The translations under genes and the position numbers were made by a program. The notes under the pieces were generated by a model, which worked only from the letters and a program-made list of their open reading frames with translations, did no database searches and had not been told where the DNA came from. Positions 17,667-25,634 of a DNA stretch of 64,000 bases are shown in pieces (the first letter of the stretch is position 1; every line of letters starts with the position of its first letter). Source of the stretch: Chryseobacterium piperi (lineage in GTDB: Bacteria; Bacteroidota; Bacteroidia; Flavobacteriales; Weeksellaceae); NCBI RefSeq assembly GCF_002285635.2, contig NZ_CP023049.2, forward strand, positions 558,001-622,000, in the 5' to 3' direction.

Positions 17667-18836
17667 ATGAACACATTAGAGTTAAACCGTTTCGTCGTTA
17701 TACTTATCTATGGTTCATTGGTTTTGCTTTCTATACTCACACTGGCCAATCCACTCAAGGTTAATAAAAAGGCTAATATATGGTTTGGATTATTCCTCTT
17801 TCTATGGTCCAGTTTTTGGCTGGATGAGGTCTGGTCACTGATTAAAAGCTCTGATATAGAAATCCATTCTATTCTTTTAGTTCAGTTTATTCAGTTTCTG
17901 ACTCCGATTATGTTTTATTTCAGTGTTTTATTTTTTTCCAATCCTTCTTTTAAATTTAAAGTTTCGGATATAAAATATGCTCTGCTTCCGGGTGTTTTTC
18001 TGGCTAATTTATTATTGCAGCGCTTTGGCAATTTTGAAGATACAAGCATATTCGGATATGTATTTATCGGCTTGATTTTGTTTCAGGCTTTATTCTATAC
18101 GGGACTTTCTTATTTAACCATCAGAAAGCACCAAAAGAGAATTCAGCAGTTCTCCTCAAATACGGAGGGCATTAATCTTAATTGGCTGGAGTACATTATC
18201 CTCATTATTTTTATCATTAATATCGTTTATGTTATTTACAACCTCTCTTACGATTCTACTTCACTGAATGCTTTTATTAATATTGCTTTTTTTGATATTC
18301 ATATTTTGATAAACAATGCAGGATTAGGTGGAACCCGTAAATTTGTTGATGCTACACCACATTATATCAATACAATTTTGCAGGTCAATGTAATGGCAAC
18401 TTCTCTAATGACTCATCAGCTTTTGCCCAATCTGATGAAACAACCTAAAGCTTATATTCTGAATGTTTCCAGTATGGCAGCTTTCTCGCCAATTGGTTTT
18501 AAAACAGTGTATCCGGCTTCAAAGACTTTTATTCATTCCTTTTCAAGAGGCTTACATGAAGAGCTGAAAGGGACCAACGTATTTGTAAGTGTTGTAAACC
18601 CAGGAGCGATGAAAACCAACCAGGATGTCTGCAAAAGAATTGAAAAGCAAGGTTTTCTTGGGAAGCTCACTCTTTTGGATCCCAATAAAGTTGCAGGGTA
18701 TTGTATCAATCAGTTATTCAAAAGAGATTCTGTTATTATGGTCAATCCGGTAAGCTGGTTGATCATGAAGATTTTGCCGATATGGATCAAACTTCCTTTG
18801 ATGACGAATGCTATAAAAAAAGAAATAGAAGTATGA
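17667..18836 (+). CDS. Chimeric gene: membrane part of a regulator fused to the C-terminal half of an SDR
   Basis: Residues 1 to about 208 form six or seven membrane helices of the kind that precede AraC-type HTH domains in Bacteroidota regulators, ending in NAFINIAFF. From about residue 210 the sequence is the C-terminal half of a short-chain dehydrogenase: NNAG at 216-219, NVSSMA with Ser268-Ser269, and YPASK with Tyr282 and Lys286. The SDR part lacks the first 80 or so residues with the TGxxxGIG cofactor motif. The regulator part lacks any HTH. The two are in frame across about position 18294. A deletion joining two adjacent genes is the simplest reading, and an assembly join is the alternative. 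Neither half is likely to keep its original activity. The stop overlaps the next gene's start by four bases (ATGA). Confidence 0.8.
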   Translation: MNTLELNRFVVILIYGSLVLLSILTLANPLKVNKKANIWFGLFLFLWSSFWLDEVWSLIKSSDIEIHSILLVQFIQFLTPIMFYFSVLFFSNPSFKFKVSDIKYALLPGVFLANLLLQRFGNFEDTSIFGYVFIGLILFQALFYTGLSYLTIRKHQKRIQQFSSNTEGINLNWLEYIILIIFIINIVYVIYNLSYDSTSLNAFINIAFFDIHILINNAGLGGTRKFVDATPHYINTILQVNVMATSLMTHQLLPNLMKQPKAYILNVSSMAAFSPIGFKTVYPASKTFIHSFSRGLHEELKGTNVFVSVVNPGAMKTNQDVCKRIEKQGFLGKLTLLDPNKVAGYCINQLFKRDSVIMVNPVSWLIMKILPIWIKLPLMTNAIKKEIEV

Positions 18837-19804
18837 AAAAAGTTTTCGTAACCGGAATTACTGGACTTCTGGGAACTCATGTTGTTATAAAATTATTAAA
18901 AGATGGTTATTTTGTTATTGCTTTGGTGCGCCAGAAAAGTCGCTATAATGGTGAAGAAAATGAAAACCTCAGATTAGTTGAGGGCGATTTATTTACAGAC
19001 GTTTCTTCTTATCTCAAAGAAGTAGACTTTGTCATTCATATGGCTGCTGAAACCAGCCAAAATTTAGCTTCCTATACAAAATATAAAGAAATCAATTGTG
19101 AGGCTGTTGTACATTTATTTTCACAAACTGTAGAAGCTGGTATTAAAAAATTTTTATTTGTAAGTACGGCAAATACCTTAGGATATGGAAGTTTTGAAGC
19201 ATTAGGAGATGAACAAGCACTGCAGAAGTATCCTTTTACAAAATCTTTGTATGCCCGAAGTAAAAAAGAAGCGGAAAGCTATCTTTTACAAAATAATAAA
19301 ACAACCGAAGTGGTAATACTTCATCCAACTTTTATGATTGGAGCCTATGATGACAAACCCAGCTCCGGAAAGATTATTTATTGGGCGTGGAAGAAAAAAA
19401 TGATTTTCTATCCTGCCGGAGGAAAAAATTTTGTTCATGTAGTAGATGCAGCCCGTGGAGTTGTTAATGCTATTGAAAAAGGAAGAAATGGTGAGCAATA
19501 TCTTTTAGCCAATGAAAATCTGAAATACAAAGACTTCTTTGAAAAAATTAATCATATCACAAACCAAAACCCTTGGTTCTGTCCACTCCCTGAGTTTGTC
19601 TTAATATTTTTGGGTATGATAGGAGATCTGTTGAGATTATTGAGGATCAACACAAGCTTGTGTTCTTCTAATATGAAGGCATTGCAGGTTCATAACTATT
19701 ACTCCAATCAGAAATCAGTAAAAGAATTGGGACTTCAATATCAACCTGTAGATATAGCTATAAAAGAAGCCGTTGAGTATTTTAAGAGCAAAAAAGTGAA
19801 TTGA
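18833..19804 (+). CDS. NAD-dependent epimerase/dehydratase family protein
   Basis: A 323-residue extended SDR. The start ATG at 18833 overlaps the upstream stop as ATGA and places the cofactor motif GITGLLG at residues 8-14. The catalytic pair is Tyr140 and Lys144 in YARSK, and HPTFMIGAYDDKPSSGK follows as in atypical and extended SDRs. The C-terminal half resembles the lid region of the family. The substrate is unknown; similar proteins act on sugar nucleotides, steroids or dihydroflavonol-like compounds. Its ATGA overlap with the SDR half of the preceding chimera suggests the intact SDR and this gene once formed a two-gene operon. Confidence 0.88.
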   Translation: MKKVFVTGITGLLGTHVVIKLLKDGYFVIALVRQKSRYNGEENENLRLVEGDLFTDVSSYLKEVDFVIHMAAETSQNLASYTKYKEINCEAVVHLFSQTVEAGIKKFLFVSTANTLGYGSFEALGDEQALQKYPFTKSLYARSKKEAESYLLQNNKTTEVVILHPTFMIGAYDDKPSSGKIIYWAWKKKMIFYPAGGKNFVHVVDAARGVVNAIEKGRNGEQYLLANENLKYKDFFEKINHITNQNPWFCPLPEFVLIFLGMIGDLLRLLRINTSLCSSNMKALQVHNYYSNQKSVKELGLQYQPVDIAIKEAVEYFKSKKVN

Positions 19805-19848
19805 TTCCCTTGAATATTTACGAAATTAAAACCTCCCGGAATGAAAAA

Positions 19849-19868
19849 GCCAGCTTTTAAAAGCTGGC
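19849..19868 (+). terminator. Hairpin after the epimerase gene
   Basis: A perfect 20-bp palindrome (GCCAGCTTTTAAAAGCTGGC), preceded by five A and 44 nt behind the stop. A weak T-rich tail follows on the plus strand and TTTTT follows on the minus strand. The minus-strand gene ends at 20077, so the hairpin could serve both directions. Confidence 0.6.
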
Positions 19869-19917
19869 CTAGTCTCATTTTAATTCTTTTGTTTTTCAAT
19901 GGTTTACTTCTCTTTTT

Positions 19918-19992
19918 CCTTGCTAAGTGAAACGCCTTTGCGCCTTAAAAATGCATTGTTTTTAAATTCCCTTGCGTCTTTGCATTTAACTA
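19918..19992. repeat. CTTTGCG-type intergenic repeat
   Basis: The stretch repeats the words CCTTTGCGCCTT and CCTTGCGTCTTTGC with AT-rich links. This matches a low-complexity repeat family I recall from flavobacterial intergenic DNA. Only one copy is in the window, so the assignment is tentative. Confidence 0.35.
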
Positions 19993-20076
19993 ATTTATAG
20001 TCAAGAACAGGAGCAACCTGTGATAGTGGGATAATTAAAATAATTACTTTTCTTATTCTAGCAGATCATCAATCTT

Positions 20077-21636
20077 TTAATTTGATTTAATCTGATGCGT
20101 TACATTTCTGTTAGAAATGACACAGGCTTTACCACAACGGTTTGCGGTTGAAACATTGACTTGTACCAATGCCGGCATTGATCTGTAATCTTCCTGGTTA
20201 TAAGGAGCTTCAGATCCATCTCTTCCACCACCTTTAATGTCATATCTTATTTGAGCTACTCCGGTAAATCCATTAGCAGGTTTGAAGGAGAGTCCTCCAT
20301 TAGAAGGTGTATAGGTCCAAGTTCCTTCATTGTTTGTATACACTCCTCCTACTATATTCGGGATCACACTCCCGTTGATATCTAAAAAACGGAACGAGTT
20401 AAAATCAATATTATCATACGATGCCGTTGGTGGATTTTGTCCATTTTTCGAAGTATAGGCAGCGTCATTTAATAATGGGGAATAAGTGGATTTTATGTTT
20501 GGACAACCTTCAAATAGATCATCTGTTACTTCTGCAGCATAAGGCTTGGTAACTCCTAAGTTCTTTAATAAATGTACATTTCTTGCTGCTCCCGTTGATG
20601 CAGCAAAACCAATTCTGAAGGTTGCAGGAGGAGTCGTATCCAGAGTTCTTACCTGATTATTTTGTATTGCATTCTCTGTATATTTTAAAGAAGTAGGGTA
20701 GTAGTAATTGTCAATAATCTTTTCTTTAACTTTACCATGTTGGATTTCTAATGTTACATTATACCCTCCTGAAGGATTGGGAACTAATGTAACATATGCT
20801 TTACGAAATCTTGTATCCGAATCATTTTGAGGAATGGTACTACCGCCGCTCTCAATTTTGAATCGGCTGAAACTCGAATTTTGAATGGCAACGTGCTTCC
20901 CAGTTTGAACATCTAAGTATGCTGAACGGTTATTACTTGAAGGAGCTGCGTTAGTTGCTGTACTGTACAGCAATGGATATCCATTGTAGCCTGCAGGCTC
21001 AGAAGACGACAGGGATCGGTTTCCACGTTTACCTCTTAATGTTACATTGCTTCTCCACTCGGCTATTGGTGTATTATTTGCAAGTCCGTTTCTTGTTCTG
21101 TCTCCCTGGCGAAATCTGGCTTTAAAGTTTCCAAACTCATCCAGACCGATTCCCAAATAAGCCCCTCTTAATCCTTCTACATTTCCTCCAAATCTTCGAT
21201 TTCTAAGAACGAAAGTATAACCTAGGCCTCCTCCAATAGACCCAAGATTAAGCTGTTGTTTAGGAATAGATCCATCAATTAGAAATATAGAGATTCCATC
21301 TCCACCACTGGTGCCTCCTCCATAAACAGCATATTCAAATTCGAACTTAATTCCCTGATCACTTTTGAATATTTTATCAGCAAGGATTACACCCCCCGAT
21401 ATATTATTTACACTTCTGGTCAATCTTAGACCATCGGTAGTAAAAGTGGCATCATTTTGAACACCACTTGTGGTTACTTTATAGGCTTCTTGAGGTTGTA
21501 ATCCTTGCGTGAAATTAACGAAATAGGGGTAACCTGTTCCTTGTTCATTTTGCGCTACAATAGGTTGAGAGAAAATAAATACCAAGAAAATCAATAGGAA
21601 TTTCTTTTGTTGTATAACTAAGTTAGTCTTTATCAT
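20077..21636 (-). CDS. Secreted protein with L-type-lectin-like and cadherin-like domains
   Basis: A 519-residue exported protein with an N-terminal signal ending in IVAQ. Residues about 35-370 resemble an L-type lectin/concanavalin-like jelly roll: FEFEYAVYGGGTSGGDGISIFLIDG, then GGGLGYTFVL, GAYLGIGLDEFGNF and the late FRIGFAASTGAARNVHLLKNL. The remainder looks like a short Ig/cadherin-like beta domain (GTWTYTPSNGGLSFKPANGFTGVAQIRYDI). It lacks a recognisable type 9 sorting domain. It is co-transcribed with the small exported gene 7 nt upstream. A sugar-binding or surface structural role is inferred from the fold only. Confidence 0.7.
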   Translation of the reverse strand: MIKTNLVIQQKKFLLIFLVFIFSQPIVAQNEQGTGYPYFVNFTQGLQPQEAYKVTTSGVQNDATFTTDGLRLTRSVNNISGGVILADKIFKSDQGIKFEFEYAVYGGGTSGGDGISIFLIDGSIPKQQLNLGSIGGGLGYTFVLRNRRFGGNVEGLRGAYLGIGLDEFGNFKARFRQGDRTRNGLANNTPIAEWRSNVTLRGKRGNRSLSSSEPAGYNGYPLLYSTATNAAPSSNNRSAYLDVQTGKHVAIQNSSFSRFKIESGGSTIPQNDSDTRFRKAYVTLVPNPSGGYNVTLEIQHGKVKEKIIDNYYYPTSLKYTENAIQNNQVRTLDTTPPATFRIGFAASTGAARNVHLLKNLGVTKPYAAEVTDDLFEGCPNIKSTYSPLLNDAAYTSKNGQNPPTASYDNIDFNSFRFLDINGSVIPNIVGGVYTNNEGTWTYTPSNGGLSFKPANGFTGVAQIRYDIKGGGRDGSEAPYNQEDYRSMPALVQVNVSTANRCGKACVISNRNVTHQIKSN

Positions 21637-21643
21637 CGCTCAA

Positions 21644-22222
21644 TTATTTTACAACAAAAACAATATTAATAAAAGAACAGTCTGTTGCTGCTGCTTTCAC
21701 ATTATACGTCATTACCCCGGTATCAGAAATAGAAATATTACTGAATACATTAGGATCAGCATCCGTGACATAATAATAAAGATCTTTATTGGATGGGAAG
21801 AAAGGTATCGAAGCTGGCGCACCTGTACTTCTTGCTTTCGGAGATCCAAACTGATTTTTATACAGGGTATATAAATCTTTAGTTTGGCCATTGGCATCCT
21901 TAGAAGTATCAAAAGAAATACTTGGCATATAAAACATCCTAACAGCATTTCCGCTGATGCACAACCAATCAGGGTTGGAAGGGGTACCAATATTCTGGCT
22001 CAAACATTTTTTATCTGTATCATAAATAAGAAGAGAGTGAGCAGGGTTGGAAATCGCGTCTCTTTTTGCAGTGGTAAGTCTGGGAATCATCATTCCTTTA
22101 TCAGGACTGTAAATGTCTAACGCTGCACTTTGGTCCGGTGCAGGAGTATTAATCCCTACTTGCGCATATGCAAATGAATTAATAGACAAGAAAACGATGG
22201 GTAATAAAAAATTTTTAATCAT
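21644..22222 (-). CDS. Small exported protein with VGINTPAPDQSAALD repeat-type N-terminus
   Basis: A 192-residue exported protein with signal peptide ending in AYAQ. The mature N-terminus VGINTPAPDQSAALDIYSPDKG followed by MMIPRLTTAKRDAI and SLLIYDTDKKC is a motif set found in many large flavobacterial surface proteins whose function is not known. The C-terminal third has no family that I recognise. It starts the operon with the lectin-like gene (7-nt spacing). Its 5' region contains the strongly folded RNA described at 22303-22450, about 80 nt before the start codon, so expression may be under leader control. Confidence 0.7.
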   Translation of the reverse strand: MIKNFLLPIVFLSINSFAYAQVGINTPAPDQSAALDIYSPDKGMMIPRLTTAKRDAISNPAHSLLIYDTDKKCLSQNIGTPSNPDWLCISGNAVRMFYMPSISFDTSKDANGQTKDLYTLYKNQFGSPKARSTGAPASIPFFPSNKDLYYYVTDADPNVFSNISISDTGVMTYNVKAAATDCSFINIVFVVK

Positions 22223-22302
22223 GACTGTGTTTATTGTGTGTTAATAATTAGTGTTCCGTATTATTTCAAATATATTTCTGAGGTAAAGTATATTTAAAAA
22301 AG

Positions 22303-22450
22303 TAGTTGCTATGAGAGTTCCAGCCGGTTGGTTATGGCATGGTTTGTAGCAACATTTTCTTTGAGAATGTTGTGCTAATGAATATAGCACATAAAGAAAA
22401 CTCCTGGTTTCAATAAAACCAGTAATCGTAGCCTCGTCCTTGAGGGTACT
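22303..22450 (-). ncRNA. Candidate structured leader RNA or small RNA upstream of the lectin-like operon
   Basis: Read on the minus strand, five hairpins follow one another: CCTC/GAGG flanked by GTA/TAC (22428-22449), CTGGTTT/AAACCAG (22404-22422), TGTGCTA/TAGCACA (22371-22391), CAACATT/AATGTTG (22350-22372) and GTTGCTA/TAGCAAC (22305-22353). The last two share GTTG, so they cannot form together; the third and fourth also share two bases. Four stems are 7 bp and perfect, in otherwise unstructured AT-rich DNA. A -7 element at 22571-22578 on the minus strand would start a transcript about 110 nt before it. The strand is inferred from the promoter and the downstream operon. I do not recognise a known riboswitch class. 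Confidence 0.55.
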
Positions 22451-22570
22451 CCTTCGTGTTATTACCTATTATAAAAGTAAAACTAAAAAAAATGATTAGT
22501 AAATAGCCTTAATGCAGAGGGAATGATACTGCTATTAAAATAGTAAAAAGTCATAGTGTCTGTGTTTGTG

Positions 22571-22578
22571 CAAAGATA
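22571..22578 (-). promoter_or_regulatory. -7 element driving the structured leader and lectin-like operon
   Basis: The minus strand reads TATCTTTG, the commonest form of TAnnTTTG in this window. No well-placed TTG is seen at -33. Transcription from here gives a leader of about 340 nt before the start codon at 22222. Confidence 0.5.
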
Positions 22579-22599
22579 CAAATAATTTATTATAGTTGA

Positions 22600-22849
22600 T
22601 TGTTTTATGAAAATTAGATTGTTTTTGACTTAATTTTCGATATAATATTTATTTTTAAGCTTTATTTTTGCATATTTGATAATTGTAATGTTTTATTTGT
22701 GTTCTAGGAGTAAATTAATTCTTTTTTTGAAAGAATAAATTCAACGTAAAACATAATATGTTAAAAGTGACTTGGTTTTTATGTGTAAGAATGAACGAAT
22801 TTCCCTATGAATAGGGTGTTTTTCCAATAAAAGAATGATAGATAAAAAG
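22600..22849. other. AT-rich gap with no recognisable gene
   Basis: About 250 bases of very AT-rich sequence between the leader promoter and the DUF4180 stop codon. I see no open reading frame with coding character, no tRNA and no strong hairpin. Confidence 0.6.
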
Positions 22850-23209
22850 CTATTCTGAAAACTTCTCCAAAGCCTCTTCCAGTGTTTTTACAAAATTAAC
22901 GGACCCTGTTTTATTGCTTTCAAAAATAAAATCCTTCATACTTTTGCTCTGGTATTGCGTGAAATCTCCAACAATGGCCAAAGGTATACGGTAATTGGAG
23001 AATTTCTGTAGAACATCACCGGCAATTTTTGTTTTTAAATCAAAGAAATCGGGAGTTATATTCTTTTCATATACAATGATTTTGTCAAAATTGTTGTAAT
23101 ACAGGTCTCCTAATAAATCCAGTCCGTCCTGTGCAGACCCTATAACAATTGAATCCGCAGTAACTTCTGCAATACTGAGGTTGTTGATATGATGAGTTTT
23201 GATCTTCAT
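22850..23209 (-). CDS. DUF4180 domain protein
   Basis: A 119-residue cytosolic protein with the pattern of the DUF4180 family: IKTHHINNLSIAEV at the start, SAQDGLDLLGDLYYNNFDKIIVYEKNITPDFFDLKTKIAGD in the middle and a QYQSKSMKDFIFESNKTG stretch near the end. The family has no assigned function. It resembles the fold of small STAS-like or anti-sigma antagonist proteins in its beta-alpha layout, but that is only an impression. It starts 14 nt behind the serine hydrolase stop, so the two are probably co-transcribed. Confidence 0.85.
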   Translation of the reverse strand: MKIKTHHINNLSIAEVTADSIVIGSAQDGLDLLGDLYYNNFDKIIVYEKNITPDFFDLKTKIAGDVLQKFSNYRIPLAIVGDFTQYQSKSMKDFIFESNKTGSVNFVKTLEEALEKFSE

Positions 23210-23223
23210 GGGTATTAATTTTT

Positions 23224-24258
23224 TTAAAACGTATGTTTCAGATCACTTAAAAAATGATCTATAGGAAAAGCATCTCCCTGATTCGTAAGAGCAATAATGG
23301 TTTTATTATGTTGAATATCTCTCCAGAATAAAGCCCTAAATCCATTCATCCCGCCTGTATGCCATATTTTTTTTCCGGTACTGGACTCTTCTATATACCA
23401 TCCGAAACCGTAATTGGAGGTTGTACCATTAGACAATGTAAATGGCGTGTACATTAGAAGCGTATTATCTTTGTTGATGAGTGAAAAATTCCGGAGTGCC
23501 TGATCGAATCGATATAAATCTTCCGTAGTCGAATAGATTCCTCCATCTCCTGTTGTTAATAGAGAGTAATCATAGGGTTGTTTCTTTTGGGTATACCCTA
23601 AAGCTTTATCTTTAATTGGTGACATTGATTGATCGTAAACCTGAGTATTTTTCATACCGGTAGGAACAAAAATATGCTGCTTGAGAAAACTGCTGTAGGA
23701 CTGACCTGAAATTTTTTCGATAACAAGGGATAAAATAATATAACCGCTATTGCTGTATGCAAATTGACTTCCGGAAGGAAATTTCAATCCTTTTTGCTGC
23801 TTCAGCCATTCGAGGACCATTGGATTAGTTAGTCCTTGTGTGTTGGAAAGAATAGGTTCGTAATCCGGAATACCTGAAGTATGGGTTAATAACTCCTTTA
23901 TCGTAACATCTTTTGCATAAACAGGTAATTCATTGATATATTTTGAAGCTTTATCATCATAGGATAGCAAACCTTTTTGCTGCAAAAGGATAATAGCAGT
24001 AGCAGTGAAGGGCTTACTTAAAGAAGCAATGTAAAAAGGAGTGTCCGTGGTAAGTGTTTTTTTAGTACCGAAATTACCAGAGCCCAAGGCTATATTTTCT
24101 ATCACCTTGCCATCTTTCGCCATTAACAAAACACCATTAAATTCTCCTCTTTTATGAAATCCTGTAACCACATCTTTTGAGCTTTTTCCACAGGAAAACA
24201 GAAGCAAAAACAGAAGAACTTCAGTGCTGATTATGATTTTAGATAAAGAAAGTTGCAT
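23224..24258 (-). CDS. Serine hydrolase, class C beta-lactamase/esterase family (lipoprotein)
   Basis: A 344-residue lipoprotein: lipobox LFSC puts the lipidated cysteine at residue 23. The penicillin-binding-type active site is complete: SLSK with Ser79 and Lys82, YSN at 168-170 and a HTGG motif (WHTGGMNG) near 305. The family (Pfam Beta-lactamase, PF00144) includes D-aminopeptidases, esterases and peptide hydrolases, and most members in Bacteroidota do not give beta-lactam resistance. The substrate is unknown. It is followed after 14 nt by the DUF4180 gene. Confidence 0.9.
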   Translation of the reverse strand: MQLSLSKIIISTEVLLFLLLFSCGKSSKDVVTGFHKRGEFNGVLLMAKDGKVIENIALGSGNFGTKKTLTTDTPFYIASLSKPFTATAIILLQQKGLLSYDDKASKYINELPVYAKDVTIKELLTHTSGIPDYEPILSNTQGLTNPMVLEWLKQQKGLKFPSGSQFAYSNSGYIILSLVIEKISGQSYSSFLKQHIFVPTGMKNTQVYDQSMSPIKDKALGYTQKKQPYDYSLLTTGDGGIYSTTEDLYRFDQALRNFSLINKDNTLLMYTPFTLSNGTTSNYGFGWYIEESSTGKKIWHTGGMNGFRALFWRDIQHNKTIIALTNQGDAFPIDHFLSDLKHTF

Positions 24259-24342
24259 ACCCGATTAATGTTGGTTAATTGAAAATAAATATACTCATAA
24301 TTATTTCCTTACCGTCATTAATAATCAGAGAAATAGACTGTT

Positions 24343-24729
24343 TTATAGATCATTAAAATGTCTGTCCTGATTGATATTCTCAGGATTGATTAATGACTTA
24401 TTACAATAAGTAGCAGATTCAAATTCACTGATATTCATTGATAATACAGATATTTCAGGGAACATCAGGTTAAAACGTTCAATAATTTGTCTCGACAATG
24501 TTGCTTTCTGTTCCGTAGTTCTTCCTTCCATAATGTTTCCGGAAATATGAATGAAATCTCTCTTTCCTTCCCCCAATTTATAATATTGGAAAGGTGTGAT
24601 TCTTACTTTGATATCTCCTTCAGCAAACAAACCTGAAGCCTCCGCTGCATCATATACAACCCCCATTATTTCATTAGGGTGCTTTTGAGTTAATATATTA
24701 TGAGAACAGTCTATAATAAAATGTGGCAT
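24343..24729 (-). CDS. 5-carboxymethyl-2-hydroxymuconate isomerase family protein
   Basis: A 128-residue protein of the CHMI family, a trimeric tautomerase-like fold. It starts with MPHFIIDCSHNIL, so the catalytic Pro2 is present. Other conserved parts are DIKVRI, FIHISGNIMEGRT and a final DQ-poor tail. In E. coli the enzyme HpaF acts in homoprotocatechuate breakdown. No other hpa gene lies here, so the family assignment is stronger than the reaction. It is preceded by prmC on the same strand with a 56-nt gap. Confidence 0.88.
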   Translation of the reverse strand: MPHFIIDCSHNILTQKHPNEIMGVVYDAAEASGLFAEGDIKVRITPFQYYKLGEGKRDFIHISGNIMEGRTTEQKATLSRQIIERFNLMFPEISVLSMNISEFESATYCNKSLINPENINQDRHFNDL

Positions 24730-24785
24730 AACGATCGAATTTTTAACTAAAATACGTAAATCAATCCAAAAGATGGTTGTAATTA

Positions 24786-25634
24786 TTAGTGCACTCCTAT
24801 AATAAATCTGTCATTTTCGGATAAATCCTTAACCAATTGTGCTTCAGAAAGAAAAGAATAGAGCTCTAACGTGTCATGACCTAGTTTTTGATTAATTTCC
24901 AAAAACAGAAGACCTCCGGTACTCAAATGATTTTTAGCATCTTCAGCAATTTTCCTGTAAAAAATTAAAGCATCGGAAGTAGGAGAGAAGAGTGCCATTT
25001 TAGGTTCAAACTCTTTTACTGAGTCGGCAATTTCAACTTCCTCTTCGATTCCTATATAAGGAGGGTTGGATATAATAACATCATAATTTCCGGCAAGTTC
25101 AAAATTCAGGTAATTGCTGTGAATAAGATTGATTTCAAGCTGATGATACACTGAATTTTTTCGAGCCGTTTCCAAAGCTTTTTCAGAATAATCAATAGAG
25201 TGGATTTCAGCCTCAGGAAAATATTTTTTTAATACAAGCGGGATTACGCCGCTCCCTGTTCCGATATCCAGAATTTTTATATGTCCTGAATTCTTTTTTA
25301 AGTCTTTAATTTTAGGAATAGCCAGTTCGAGAAGTTCTTCCGTTTCTGGGCGGGGAATCAATACGTTTTCATTCACGAAGAACTTCATTCCATAGAATTC
25401 GGTTTCTCCCAGAATATGCTGGTAGGGTTTATTTGTTTTTAATTCCTTAATGATTTCTAACAAATGTTTTTCATCATTGGCTGATAATTCCTGATTTGAA
25501 AGCTGGCGCTGCTGATAAGAATCAGAACCGGTCAATTTTTTGATAAACACTGAGGCCAGAAATAAGCTTTCGGATTCCGTATACCAATCCGTAAGCTCTG
25601 ATCTGAAATGAGATTTAATTTCTGAAACTGTCAT
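24786..25634 (-). CDS. prmC: Release factor glutamine methyltransferase
   Basis: A 282-residue SAM-dependent enzyme that N5-methylates the glutamine of the GGQ motif in peptide chain release factors. The N-terminal helical bundle leads into VLIPRPETEELLE at about 91-103, the SAM-binding DIGTGSG at 123-129 and the catalytic NPPYIG at 190-195. The Pro-Arg-Pro-Glu-Thr signature is specific for PrmC rather than other NPPY methyltransferases. Its start codon abuts the yaaA stop without a spacer (25634/25635), so the two are translationally linked. In many bacteria prmC follows prfA, but not here. Confidence 0.95.
   Translation of the reverse strand: MTVSEIKSHFRSELTDWYTESESLFLASVFIKKLTGSDSYQQRQLSNQELSANDEKHLLEIIKELKTNKPYQHILGETEFYGMKFFVNENVLIPRPETEELLELAIPKIKDLKKNSGHIKILDIGTGSGVIPLVLKKYFPEAEIHSIDYSEKALETARKNSVYHQLEINLIHSNYLNFELAGNYDVIISNPPYIGIEEEVEIADSVKEFEPKMALFSPTSDALIFYRKIAEDAKNHLSTGGLLFLEINQKLGHDTLELYSFLSEAQLVKDLSENDRFIIGVH

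Noticed and set aside
18701-18832. Longer N-terminus for the epimerase-like protein
   Set aside because: It overlaps the SDR coding part in another frame; the ATG at 18833 places the cofactor motif at the expected position and gives a usual ATGA overlap.
23224-24258. Calling the serine hydrolase a beta-lactamase resistance gene
   Set aside because: Only family motifs are present. Most members in this phylum are esterases or peptidases, and no AmpC-specific features are visible.
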